Assembly (NCBI GenBank): GCA_947464585.1
Contig: CANHYS010000077.1
Coordinates: 1-7,862 of the forward strand
Direction: 5' to 3'
Length of the DNA: 7,862 bases
Source of the DNA: Planctomycetaceae bacterium
GTDB taxonomy: Bacteria; Planctomycetota; Planctomycetia; Pirellulales; UBA1268
Numbering within the stretch: the stretch's first letter is position 1; the number at the start of each line of letters is the position of its first letter. A program made the translations under genes and the position numbers. Positions 1 through 7,300 of this stretch are shown here, one piece after another. The notes beneath the pieces were generated by a model. That model saw only the letters and a program-made list of their open reading frames with translations. It had not been told where the DNA came from and ran no database searches.

Positions 1-308
1 AGCGTCATCCGTCGCGGCTTCAGCACCGCCACCAGGTCGTCGAGGATCCGGTTGGTGACGTTCTCGTAGAAGATGCCTTCGTTGCGGAACGCCTGCAGGT
101 ACAATTTGAGGCTCTTGAGTTCGACGATCAGGGCGTCCGGCACATAGCGAAACGTGAGCGTGCCAAAATCGGGCTGCCCCGTCTTCGGGCAGACCGACGT
201 GAACTCCGGACAGACGATCTCGATTTGATAGTCGCGACTGGGATTCTGGTTGGGAAAAACTTCGAGGTGGTCGCGGGACGGCGGGGCTTGCGTGGCTGGT
301 GTGCTCAT
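1..308 (-). CDS. queF: NADPH-dependent 7-cyano-7-deazaguanine reductase (preQ0 reductase) QueF, 3' end cut by window edge
   Basis: QueF reduces the nitrile of preQ0 to the aminomethyl group of preQ1, using two NADPH, in the cytoplasm during queuosine biosynthesis. I translated the minus strand from ATG at 308-306; it gives 102 codons and then leaves the window. Visible signatures are LEVFPN (residues 15-20), [17 protein letters not shown] (33-49), [10 protein letters not shown] (62-71) and FRNEGIFYE (74-82). By alignment to Bacillus subtilis QueF from memory, Cys40 is the nucleophile that forms the thioimide, Asp47 the general acid and Glu82 a substrate-binding residue. Residue 81 is Tyr where the Bacillus enzyme has His. 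The short N-terminus before the catalytic Cys indicates the small unimodular (YkvM-type) form, normally about 120-165 residues, so roughly the last third is missing here. The start is 18 bases from the divergent queC start, so its promoter must overlap queC or its leader. The family call is very secure. Confidence 0.95.
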   Translation of the reverse strand, partial: MSTPATQAPPSRDHLEVFPNQNPSRDYQIEIVCPEFTSVCPKTGQPDFGTLTFRYVPDALIVELKSLKLYLQAFRNEGIFYENVTNRILDDLVAVLKPRRMT

Positions 309-315
309 GATGAAC

Positions 316-320
316 GGAAG
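316..320 (+). promoter_or_regulatory. Ribosome binding site that supports the queC start
   Basis: GGAAG lies 6 bases before the ATG at 327, a normal Shine-Dalgarno spacing. It favours this start over the upstream in-frame TTG at 225, which would add 34 residues and lie antisense to queF. The site falls inside the 18-base gap between the divergent queF and queC start codons. Confidence 0.6.
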
Positions 321-326
321 TCTGCC

Positions 327-1061
327 ATGAAACGCGACGATGTGAAAGCTCGGCCGAAAGACGCCGCGGAGACAGCCACTCCATCGGCCGTCGTGCTCCT
401 TTCAGGCGGGCTCGACTCGGCGACCGCCGCCGCCTGGGCCACGAGCAGGGGCTACAGACTGTCGGCCCTGTCGATCGACTACGGCCAACGACACCGCTGC
501 GAACTCGATGCCTCGCGGGCAGTGGCTCGAGCCCTGGAAATCCGGGATCACGTCATCCTGCCGATCGATCTGGCAGCCTTCGGCGGCAGTGCCCTGGTCG
601 ATCCGTCGATGCCCGTGCCGAAGGACCGCTCCGATGCCGACATCGGCCACGGCATCCCCGTCACCTACGTGCCCGCGCGAAACACGGTGTTTCTCAGCCT
701 GGCCCTCGCGATGGCCGAAACCCGTGGCGCCGCGGCGATCGTGCTGGGCGTCAACGCCATCGACTACAGCGGCTATCCCGACTGCCGTCCGGAATTTCTT
801 ACCGCCTTTCAGGAGGTGGCCCGACTCGGCACGAAGTCGGGCGTCGAGGGGCGGTCAATCGAACTCGTCGCGCCGCTGGCCACGCTTTCGAAGGCGGAGA
901 TCATCCGGCTGGGACTGTCGCTCGGCCTCGACTACGGGCTGACCACCAGCTGCTACGATCCCGACGTCCGCGGCCGCCCCTGCGGCCGCTGCGACTCCTG
1001 CCTCCTGCGCGCGGCCGGCTTTGCCGCCGTCGGCGCGACCGACCCGCGGGCGAGCCTCTGA
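327..1061 (+). CDS. queC: 7-cyano-7-deazaguanine synthase QueC (preQ0 synthase)
   Basis: QueC is a cytoplasmic ATP-dependent ligase that turns 7-carboxy-7-deazaguanine and ammonia into preQ0, the third deazaguanine step of queuosine synthesis. The 244-residue product shows the PP-loop pyrophosphatase motif SGGLDS at residues 26-31, the family motif DYGQRH at 51-56, and a C-terminal zinc site made of Cys209, Cys219, Cys222 and Cys225 (CY..., then CGRCDSC). The motif [12 protein letters not shown] in the middle is also typical. Length is close to the usual 220-240 residues. The first 20 residues, before AVVLLSGG, are a charged extension of low information. The ATG at 327 is chosen because GGAAG precedes it and because the longer reading frame from TTG at 225 would overlap queF head to head. 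queE follows 36 bases after the stop on the same strand, so the two are probably co-transcribed. All key residues are present. Confidence 0.96.
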   Translation: MKRDDVKARPKDAAETATPSAVVLLSGGLDSATAAAWATSRGYRLSALSIDYGQRHRCELDASRAVARALEIRDHVILPIDLAAFGGSALVDPSMPVPKDRSDADIGHGIPVTYVPARNTVFLSLALAMAETRGAAAIVLGVNAIDYSGYPDCRPEFLTAFQEVARLGTKSGVEGRSIELVAPLATLSKAEIIRLGLSLGLDYGLTTSCYDPDVRGRPCGRCDSCLLRAAGFAAVGATDPRASL

Positions 1062-1097
1062 CTCTTGCTCCAGTCACACCTCACGAACCCATTCGCC

Positions 1098-1799
1098 ATG
1101 CGCATCGCCGAGATCTACGCGTCGCTGCAGGGCGAAGGCCTGCTCGCCGGCACGCCGAGCGTGTTTGTGCGGACGAGCGGCTGCAACCTCCGCTGTCACT
1201 GGTGCGACACGCCCTTTACATCCTGGGAGCCAGTGGGCGAGCAACGGTCCGTGGCAGATGTCGCGGCTGCGGTCGCCGCGCTCGGCCGGCGGCATGTCGT
1301 GATCACCGGCGGCGAACCGCTGCTCCTGCCGGAGGTGGCTGAACTGTGCCACTCGCTCCGCGGCGATCGGATGCACATCACGATCGAGACGGCCGGCACG
1401 GTCTTCCTCGATGCGCCGGCCGACCTCATGTCGATCAGTCCGAAGCTGGCCTCGTCGGCGCCGCCGGCCGACACACCCGGCAACTGGGCGGCCCGCCACG
1501 AGGAATCCCGCCGGCGGGACGACGTGATCCTCGCTCTCATGGCCGGCGGCAACTACCAGCTCAAGTTCGTCATCGATTCCCCAGAGGATCTCACGGAAGC
1601 CCTGGCGTGGATCGACGACCTCGCCGCGGCACGGCCCGTGGGCGTGGACCGCAGCCGGGTGCTCTTCATGCCGCAGGGCAGGGGACCCGAAGAACTCGCC
1701 CGAACGACGGCGTGGCTGGAGCCCGAGTGCCATAGCCGTGGCATCCATCTCGCGCATCGCTACCACATCGAGTGGTTCGGCCACACACGCGGGACGTGA
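1098..1799 (+). CDS. queE: 7-carboxy-7-deazaguanine synthase QueE (radical SAM)
   Basis: QueE is a radical S-adenosylmethionine enzyme that contracts the ring of 6-carboxytetrahydropterin to 7-carboxy-7-deazaguanine, the substrate of QueC. The 233-residue product has SLQGEG (residues 9-14), the cluster-binding CNLRCHWC with Cys29, Cys33 and Cys36, then DT at 37-38, where the Thr is known in the family to contact magnesium. It also has the SAM-binding GGEPLL (71-76), ETAG (97-100) and SPKL (114-117). The three-residue spacing between the first two cysteines is the canonical one. An in-frame TTG at 1065 would add 11 residues. I prefer ATG at 1098 because homologous proteins start right at the strand corresponding to MRIAEIYASLQGEG, although neither start has a clear Shine-Dalgarno. 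It is the last gene of the rightward block and ends 244 bases before the stop of a convergent gene. Function is secure; the start is moderately sure. Confidence 0.95.
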   Translation: MRIAEIYASLQGEGLLAGTPSVFVRTSGCNLRCHWCDTPFTSWEPVGEQRSVADVAAAVAALGRRHVVITGGEPLLLPEVAELCHSLRGDRMHITIETAGTVFLDAPADLMSISPKLASSAPPADTPGNWAARHEESRRRDDVILALMAGGNYQLKFVIDSPEDLTEALAWIDDLAAARPVGVDRSRVLFMPQGRGPEELARTTAWLEPECHSRGIHLAHRYHIEWFGHTRGT

Positions 1800-1838
1800 T
1801 TCACGAAAAACGTCGGCCCCAGCACGGACGCCACGGTT

Positions 1839-1857
1839 CGGGGCTGCCCACGCCCCG
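1839..1857. other. GC-rich hairpin after queE
   Basis: CGGGGC (1839-1844) pairs perfectly with GCCCCG (1852-1857) across a 7-base loop. The start of this hairpin lies 39 bases past the queE stop. There is no T-tract, so termination is only a possibility. The same arrangement, GGGGC, 7-base loop, GCCCC, recurs at 1954-1970, bracketing the repeated unit between them. Confidence 0.45.
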
Positions 1858-1867
1858 TCGCCGGACG

Positions 1868-1933
1868 TTCGCTACGGGCATCCTGCCCTTCGCTCACTCG
1901 ATGCTGACTGCGCTCCGGCATCCTGCCTGCGCT
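1868..1933. repeat. Two-copy palindromic repeat unit, REP-like
   Basis: Unit 1 (1868-1894) is TTCGCT, AC, then the hairpin GGGCA-TCC-TGCCC, then TTCGCT again. Unit 2 (1909-1933) is TGCGCT, CC, the hairpin GGCA-TCC-TGCC, then TGCGCT. Both share the GGCATCCTGCC core, and within each unit the two flanking hexamers are identical to each other although they differ between units. The units start 41 bases apart. Unit 2 is nested in a wider inverted repeat, TGCTGAC (1902-1908) with GTCAGCA (1935-1941). The design resembles repetitive extragenic palindromes, but whether it is dispersed in the genome cannot be seen here. Confidence 0.5.
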
Positions 1934-1953
1934 TGTCAGCAACGCCGGCTCTC

Positions 1954-1970
1954 GGGGCATGGCCAGCCCC
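1954..1970. other. GC-rich hairpin closing the repeat region
   Basis: GGGGC (1954-1958) pairs with GCCCC (1966-1970) across the 7-base loop ATGGCCA. It mirrors the hairpin at 1839-1857 in stem composition and loop length, so the two may be boundaries of one element. There is no T-run on either side. Confidence 0.4.
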
Positions 1971-2004
1971 TCACGGATGATTCGGAGTGGCATGGCATCG
2001 CCTT

Positions 2005-2029
2005 GTGCCGCGAGTCGCCACAACGGCAC
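2005..2029 (-). terminator. Hairpin just past the membrane protein stop, weak terminator candidate
   Basis: On the minus strand GTGCCG (2029-2024) pairs with CGGCAC (2010-2005) across a 13-base loop, starting 14 bases beyond the stop codon that ends at 2044. A competing stem between TTGTG (2003-2007) and CACAA (2019-2023) is possible. No T-run follows, so if it stops transcription it would not be by the standard intrinsic mechanism. Confidence 0.25.
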
Positions 2030-2043
2030 CACCCCGACACAGC

Positions 2044-3102
2044 CTACTTCGCCGGCGCAGGCGCGTGGCCGCGCGGACCGAAGGCGAGCACCGTCGCGGC
2101 ACCAGCTGCGACGACCAGAAGCCCCGCGAGGAAGAAGGGGCTCAGCGATTCGGGGCTCGTCTTGGCCATGGCCAGCGAGGTGAGCGTGTTGATGACCGGG
2201 GCGCAGCCGAACACCACTGGCATCACGGTGAATGGCTTCCCGCCACAGGCGAAGGCGAGGATCGTACCGAGCGCGCCCAAGGCGCCCAGCGAACCTGCGG
2301 CCAGACTCCACGTCAGACCGCGGACGTCCCACGATCCGGTGTCCCCCGTCGGCCCGAGCAGCGCCAGCGGCACCAGCACGGCGATGAGAAAGTAGGAGAC
2401 GCCGATGCAGATGAGCGGTCGCAGGCGGCTGCCGCCCATCGCAGCCTGGCCCTTGTGGAGCACCGGACCGTAGGCTCCCCATGACAGCATCGCCATCGCC
2501 GCCGACAGGAGCACGCCGAGTACATGCTCAGCCTTGCGTTCCAACTTCCGCTCGACCCGCTTCGCCGTCGCCTCGACCGCGGAGCCGCCTTCCGCCCCGG
2601 CGTCGGCCATGGCGGCCTGGGCCGGAGGGGAGTGCGGCGGTGTCTGCGGCTTGAAGATCAGCACGGTGGCCGCGCCGGTGATCACAAGGATCAGGCCCGC
2701 GAGGAACGGCGCCTTGAGCTGGTCGAACGCCCGGTTCATGGTCGCGTTGATGAGCGTATTGACCACCGGCGCCCCACCGAAGACGAGCGGCATCACGTAG
2801 ACCGCCTGGCCGTGGAAGACCCTCAGTGCGAGGATCACGCCCAGCGCTCCCAACGCGCCCGCGGCGCCGGCGATCAGACTCCAGATAACGCCGGTCCGTG
2901 TCCATCCGCCCTTCTCGCCGCCCCGGGCGAGAATCGCCGAGGGCACGACGATTGCGATGCCGAAGTAGGCGAGCCCCACGCACATGAACGCTCGCAGCGC
3001 CGAACCGAGTAGGCCGCTGCCCTCGTGGAGCACGGGTCCATACACACCCCAGCAGAAGGCCGTCAGGGCGATGGCGGCGAGCATTCCAACAAATTGCAAC
3101 AT
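2044..3102 (-). CDS. Ten-helix membrane protein with duplicated halves, DMT/EamA-like, function unknown
   Basis: The 352-residue product consists of two similar halves, about residues 8-152 and 198-343, offset by about 190 residues. Matching blocks are WGxYGPVLHxG (18-28 and 208-218), LR...C.G..YF.IA..VP (36-54 and 227-245), WSL.AG..GALGALG.ILA (74-92 and 265-283), VMP.VFG.APV.NTL (103-117 and 293-307) and PF.AGL....GAATVL.F (132-150 and 323-341). Each half has about five hydrophobic segments (roughly 4-21, 38-59, 70-93, 101-122, 132-150, then 196-212, 229-250, 263-285, 291-312, 322-341). A charged linker at 153-193 is rich in Lys, Arg and Glu. Two five-helix repeats are the layout of drug/metabolite transporter (EamA) proteins, so a small-molecule transporter is plausible, but I recognise no characterised subfamily. 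ATG at 3102 is preferred over ATG at 3156 because GGAG lies 8 bases upstream and the first helix then begins at once. It follows the glycosyltransferase gene by 69 bases. Confidence 0.85.
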   Translation of the reverse strand: MLQFVGMLAAIALTAFCWGVYGPVLHEGSGLLGSALRAFMCVGLAYFGIAIVVPSAILARGGEKGGWTRTGVIWSLIAGAAGALGALGVILALRVFHGQAVYVMPLVFGGAPVVNTLINATMNRAFDQLKAPFLAGLILVITGAATVLIFKPQTPPHSPPAQAAMADAGAEGGSAVEATAKRVERKLERKAEHVLGVLLSAAMAMLSWGAYGPVLHKGQAAMGGSRLRPLICIGVSYFLIAVLVPLALLGPTGDTGSWDVRGLTWSLAAGSLGALGALGTILAFACGGKPFTVMPVVFGCAPVINTLTSLAMAKTSPESLSPFFLAGLLVVAAGAATVLAFGPRGHAPAPAK

Positions 3103-3110
3103 CGAACGTT

Positions 3111-3115
3111 CTCCA
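3111..3115 (-). promoter_or_regulatory. Ribosome binding site that sets the membrane protein start
   Basis: On the minus strand TGGAG ends 8 bases before the ATG at 3102. This is the clearest Shine-Dalgarno in the right block, and it excludes the longer frame from 3156, whose extra 18 residues are polar and would overlap the site. Confidence 0.6.
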
Positions 3116-3158
3116 GGGGGGCGAATCAGGCAGGCGGAACGGGGGCTCGAAACCAAAT

Positions 3159-3170
3159 CATCGATCGATG
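3159..3170. other. Perfect 12-base palindrome between two minus-strand genes
   Basis: CATCGATCGATG is fully self-complementary and lies one base past the glycosyltransferase stop codon (3174-3172), 56 bases before the membrane protein start. The 69-base gap shows no convincing -35/-10 pair. The site could be an operator, a restriction or methylation target, or chance. Confidence 0.3.
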
Positions 3171-3171
3171 T

Positions 3172-4284
3172 TCACGACATCGGCGAGCCGGCGTCTTTCA
3201 TCAACTGGAACATCCTACTCCCCACATCGTCCACCGTGAGCAGACGCATGCAATCGTGGTGCTGGAGCGGGCAGACACGCCTGCCGCAGGGAGAGCAGGA
3301 GAGTTCGAGCCGCATCTCCACGAGATGCCGCTGGTCAGAGCGACTGAGCCGTGGATCCATGGGCCCGAGCAGCACGACCGTCGGCGTGCCAAATGCCGCC
3401 GCGATGTGCCGGGGGCCGCTGTCGGTGGTGACGAGCACATCGGCCCGCCGCAGCACCGCCTTGGAGAGGCCGAAGGGGAGCTTCGGTTCGTCGGCCAGGC
3501 TCTGGACCGCCGGATGGTTTGCCGTGCGCACGAGTGCGCGGGCCTCGTCGCGGTCGCCGGGGCCACAGTGCACGAGCACGCGGGCCCCGGGCAGCCGGTC
3601 GATCGCCAGCTTCGCCAGCGCCGCAAAGCGATCGCCCCCCCAGGACTTCGAGGGACCGTAGGCGCCGTTATCGTTGAACACGATCAGCGGTCCGACGGAC
3701 CCCGCGTGTGCCGCGGGAAACAGCCGGCCCATCACGTCGTCGGCCAGCGACTCGTCGGCCGGCGTGGTGGCCAACTCCAGCGTGAGCGGCTGCCGTGGCA
3801 CGCCGATCCGCGCAGCCAGGTCCATCGCATGGCCAGCCAGCGACACAGGCTCGACGCGAAACCACGAGCCTGGTGACCACGGGGACAGCCCGCCCTTTCT
3901 CGACACCGCCCGCGGAGCCGCGAGCGGATCGGTGAGGAGCCACCGCCGCCCATACCTGGCGAAGCCGACTCGTCGCCGCGCGCCGCCGGCCCAGGCGAGC
4001 GCCGCCGAGGAGAGCGAGTTGGGCACGATGACCGCGATGTCAGCCCGATCAGCACGGAGCTGCCGCGTGACCGCCCGAAACCGCCTCGCAGGATCGCGGC
4101 TGTGACGGTCGTAGAAGACCAGCCGATCGAGCCACGGCGTGCCCTCGAGCAGTTCCGCGAACATCGGCTTGGCCACACCGGTGATCCGCGCCGATGCACC
4201 AAAATGATCGCGGACCGCGCGGAGCATGGGCGTGCTCATCACGAGGTCGCCAACCCACCGCGGCAGAATAACGACGATATGCAT
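3172..4284 (-). CDS. Family 9 glycosyltransferase, ADP-heptose:LPS heptosyltransferase (WaaF-like)
   Basis: This 370-residue protein belongs to the GT-B family 9 enzymes, which transfer heptose from ADP-heptose to the LPS inner core at the cytoplasmic face of the inner membrane. The N-terminal PRWVGDLVMSTPMLRAV (8-24) matches the WaaF/WaaC start, with Asp13 at the position of the proposed catalytic base. The second domain has NDNGAYGPSKSWGGDRFAAL (204-223), corresponding to the WaaF GPAKRW region, and the nucleotide-site motif TTDSGPRHIAAAFGTP (286-301). A C-terminal cluster, Cys330, Cys333, Cys338 and Cys345 (CSPC...CPL...C), is common in WaaF-like proteins of several phyla; its role is not clear to me. 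The start at 4284 gives a complete first strand, although no Shine-Dalgarno is visible. It lies between the permease and a membrane protein on the same strand. Family membership is secure; the sugar and acceptor are inferred, and other surface glycans are possible. Confidence 0.9.
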   Translation of the reverse strand: MHIVVILPRWVGDLVMSTPMLRAVRDHFGASARITGVAKPMFAELLEGTPWLDRLVFYDRHSRDPARRFRAVTRQLRADRADIAVIVPNSLSSAALAWAGGARRRVGFARYGRRWLLTDPLAAPRAVSRKGGLSPWSPGSWFRVEPVSLAGHAMDLAARIGVPRQPLTLELATTPADESLADDVMGRLFPAAHAGSVGPLIVFNDNGAYGPSKSWGGDRFAALAKLAIDRLPGARVLVHCGPGDRDEARALVRTANHPAVQSLADEPKLPFGLSKAVLRRADVLVTTDSGPRHIAAAFGTPTVVLLGPMDPRLSRSDQRHLVEMRLELSCSPCGRRVCPLQHHDCMRLLTVDDVGSRMFQLMKDAGSPMS

Positions 4285-4329
4285 GGGGCAGACACTACCC
4301 CGACAGCCAAGAAAAACTCAAACGCAATA

Positions 4330-4376
4330 CGGGCCATTCTCTCTGGCCCGGTCAACCGGCCAGCGGCTATGGCCGG
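4330..4376 (-). terminator. Tandem hairpins after the permease stop, candidate terminator
   Basis: Reading the minus strand, one base past the permease stop, CCGGCCA pairs with TGGCCGG (4376-4370 with 4362-4356, 7-base loop). After 5 bases CGGGCC pairs with GGCCCG (4350-4345 with 4335-4330, 9-base loop). T-rich sequence follows, with a run of five T at 4316-4312. The T-run lies 13 bases beyond the second stem, so this is not a textbook intrinsic terminator, but two adjacent perfect stems in a 93-base gap are unlikely to be idle. It may separate the permease transcript from the glycosyltransferase or stabilise the upstream mRNA end. Confidence 0.4.
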
Positions 4377-4377
4377 C

Positions 4378-7300
4378 TCAGCCGGCCTCCGCGAGGACTT
4401 TCCCCGGCTCGAGCCGGACCACTCGTTTGGCAGCCGCGAAACCGGCGATGACAGCGGCCGCGAGCGTCAGCCCCCAGGTGCAGGCGATCCAGCCCACGGG
4501 CACGCCGGCACGGCCACCCGCAAACGCGGGAACGAGCGCAAGGCAGCCGGAGAGCGTGCCCACGGCAAGCCCCAGAGCCACCATGAGCAGCGTCTCCAGC
4601 ACCACGACCAGCCGCAATCTCGCTCCCGTAAACCCGACTGCGGCCATCAGGCTGAGGGCCCCCCGTCGCTCGAGCACGCTCTGAAACTGCACGGCGGCCA
4701 CGCCCGCGGCGCCCAGCACGAGGCCGAGCGTGCCAAGCGCCTGGAACCCAGCGAGGAATGTATTCTGCACCGCCTGGAGGCTGCGAAGGCGGTCGGTCGT
4801 GCGTGTGACCGTGACGCCCGCGTCGGCCCACGCGGCGGCAATCGCCCCCGCCACGCGGCCGGTGATCGTCTCATCGGCGGCGCCGGCATCGACGAGCGCG
4901 AGGGCATAGCCTGACGCTTGAGGAAACAGCCGTTCGAAATTCCTCTCCGACACGATCAGGAAGCCCTGCAGGATGCCCGGCTCGAGCAGGCCCACGATTT
5001 CAAACAGGGCGGGCCCGCCATCGACCGGCAGCTCAAACCTTGCTCCGATGCCGCCAAGCTTGAGCGCCCACTGCGCCGTGGCCTGATCGATGATGACGGG
5101 AATCGCCGGCCTCGTCGTGTTCTCCGGCCCAGCCGAAGCAGAGCCAGCCTCACGGTCGAGGAGCGTCCATGGATTCGCGTGTTTGCCTGGTACCTGATCG
5201 ACGAACCGGAATCCTCCCCGCTCGATGAACGACGCTCCCACGCCGAGTACGGTCGGCTGGGTGGGCGCGTAGAGGTTCACGCAACTGGCGTCGTCGCCCG
5301 CGGACGACCTGATCCTGGCGATCGTGCAGGCGGAGAGCGACGCGCGATCGGCGTCGGAGAGGCCGAGCGACTCCCGCGCGACGGGATCGGCTGGGTCGAT
5401 GCCGGTCGGGCTGCCAAACGTGGCCATGAAGGTCCAGCCACCGGTGGGAGCATCGCGATCCTGCGGCCGCTGCGGCGGATGGACCGCAAACGACGAGACT
5501 GCCACGATCAGAAATTCAGCGCAGGCAACGATCGCCGCCACAGAAAACGCCCGTGACCGCGCGTGCGTGAGTCCCCGCCACGCCAGATCGGACAGCGTGC
5601 GGAGCGGACGACGGCTGCCGATCGCGGTCCGCCCCAGCAGCAGCCTCACGCCGGCCAGCAATCCGGCCAGCGCCGCAAAACCGGCGGCGAAAAACAGCCC
5701 CACCGCCGCCTGCGGATCGGCGCGACGCGCCCACCATGCCAAAGCGACGGCCAGCGCCGGGCCAACCGCGGCCAGCCCCACGACAAGCGGCCCAGCCCGC
5801 CCACGGACCGTCGCCGGCTCACCCCCTCCTGATTTCAGCATCGTCAGTGGTGGCAGCCGGGCGGCCCGCCAGGCGGCTGCGGCCGCCGCGACGAGCGACA
5901 CGGCAGCAGCCCCGATCGCCGCGGGCACGAGCGTCCGCAGCGAAGAACCGGCAAAGGCCTGCGTCCCTCTGGCAAACACCACACTCGATCCGGCCGCGAC
6001 GCCGGTGTTCCACGCCTGGGCCAGCCAGTCGAGCAGCAACCGCGCCCAGAGCGGCCCCAGCAGCGAGCCGACCACCACGCCGCCGACCGCCGCCAGCCCC
6101 GCCACGAGCACAAGCAGCCTGGCCACCCGGGCAGCCGGCCAGCCAATGGCGGCGAGGATGCCGATGTCGCGGCGGCGAGCGGCCACCAGCAGCGAAAAGA
6201 GCAGCCATTCAAGCAGGAGCCCCGAGGCCACGACGAAGCTCGAGAGCGCAAGAAACAGGCCGCCGAACGGCGTCGACCCCCGCGCCGCCGCCTCCGCATG
6301 GGCCCGCAGCGGCACCACCCTCATTCCCATGCCGTCGGCTCGTATCGCGTCGGCCAGGGCGGCACGCGTCGCGTCGGCCACCTGCACTGGCTGCTCGGGC
6401 ATGTGCCATGCCGTCGTGGCACCGAAGCGACTGCCGGCCAGCCGCCGCGCGACGTCAAGCGAGACGAAAGCCTTCGGCGTCGCGCCGTACGCCTTCCAGT
6501 AGCGATCATCCTCGTCGTGCGGTGGAACGGTGCGAACGCGGCTGCGGTCGAAGGGGAAGGGGGGATCCCAGTCGGCGATCGAGGCCTCGTCGGTAATCCC
6601 CTCGACCTCGGGCACGAGATCCCGCGCGACGGCGGCCCCGCGCATGCTGGCGATGCCGCTCACCTTCAGCGGACACGCCGCCTCCTCCACCCGGCCGTGC
6701 AGCGTCTCCGGCAGGAAATACTGCAGCATGATCGAATCACCCACCGCCACCGGCACGCCCTGGGAAGCGAGATCGTCAGCCATCCAGCGGTCGATGACGA
6801 TCTCATCGGGCCCCGGCATCGCGAGCAGGCCGCCCTGTTCATCGACGAGATCGCCAACGGGCAGGCTCGTGGTATCGATTCCCACGACGGTCGAATACGG
6901 AATGCTCGCCGCGGCGGGTTTGCCATCCACCAGCGGTGTCATCGCATTGGCGAGGAATGCGAGTGTGGGGCGGCCACCGATCGGCCCGAGCACACGCTCC
7001 GCGGCGCGGTCCGCCGCCGGCGGAAGCAGCAGCCGCCGCGAGCTCAGTCGCCAGGCTCCGCTGCCCGCCGGCGTGTCGAAGACGAGCCCAACATCGTTGA
7101 GCGCAGGCTTGACCGCCGCCTGCAAGATGTCTGCATCATGCGTAGCAATCGCATCATGCGCCGCGGCAGCGTTGGTCCCCTTCGCGTGGTCTGCGGCGGC
7201 GCGGCCACTGGAAGCGACGGAGAGCAGCACGTTGGCAGAGGGCACGGCCCGTCGAAGGATCGCCTGCGCGGTGGCGAGCGACGTGACGGCCAGCCCGCCG

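Larger units (their letters stand above)
1800..2043. other. Convergent intergenic region without a credible gene
   Basis: This 244-base gap separates the queE stop from the stop of the leftward membrane protein gene. Open frames cross it on both strands but have no family resemblance and overlap flanking genes in other frames, so I read none as coding. It holds several short hairpins (1839-1857, 1876-1888, 1902-1941, 1954-1970, 2005-2029) and a two-copy repeated unit, described separately. None of the hairpins is followed by a run of T, so a classical intrinsic terminator is not evident, although bidirectional termination or mRNA end protection would be a natural role for them. Confidence 0.7.

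Noticed and set aside
225..326. Extension of queC upstream to an in-frame TTG at 225
   Set aside because: The added residues have no family similarity, lie antisense to the queF N-terminus, and the ATG at 327 has a good GGAAG site.
1065..1097. TTG at 1065 as the queE start
   Set aside because: It would add 11 residues not seen in the family and has no better ribosome binding site. ATG at 1098 gives the usual N-terminus, although the alternative cannot be fully excluded.
1814..1846. Stem CGGCCCC/GGGGCTG after queE as a terminator
   Set aside because: It needs a G-T pair and a 19-base loop, has no T-run, and conflicts with the better perfect stem at 1839-1857.
1738..2484. Open frames of 80-240 codons on both strands across the convergent gap and into the membrane protein gene
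   Set aside because: They are Arg/Pro/Ala/His-rich, have no recognisable motifs and mostly lie opposite or out of frame with a gene whose reading is strongly supported. GC-rich DNA gives long spurious frames.
4291..4319. Possible glycosyltransferase promoter on the minus strand (TTGAGT, 18 bases, TAGTGT)
   Set aside because: The match to the -10 consensus is poor and it would place the transcription start at or beyond the ATG. I do not consider it supported.
5324..6502. 392-codon plus-strand frame, plus the 375-codon frame at 6530-7657, opposite the permease
   Set aside because: Both are Ser/Ala/Arg/Pro-rich shadows without domains. The minus-strand frame has clear FtsX helices and coupling motifs over the same bases.
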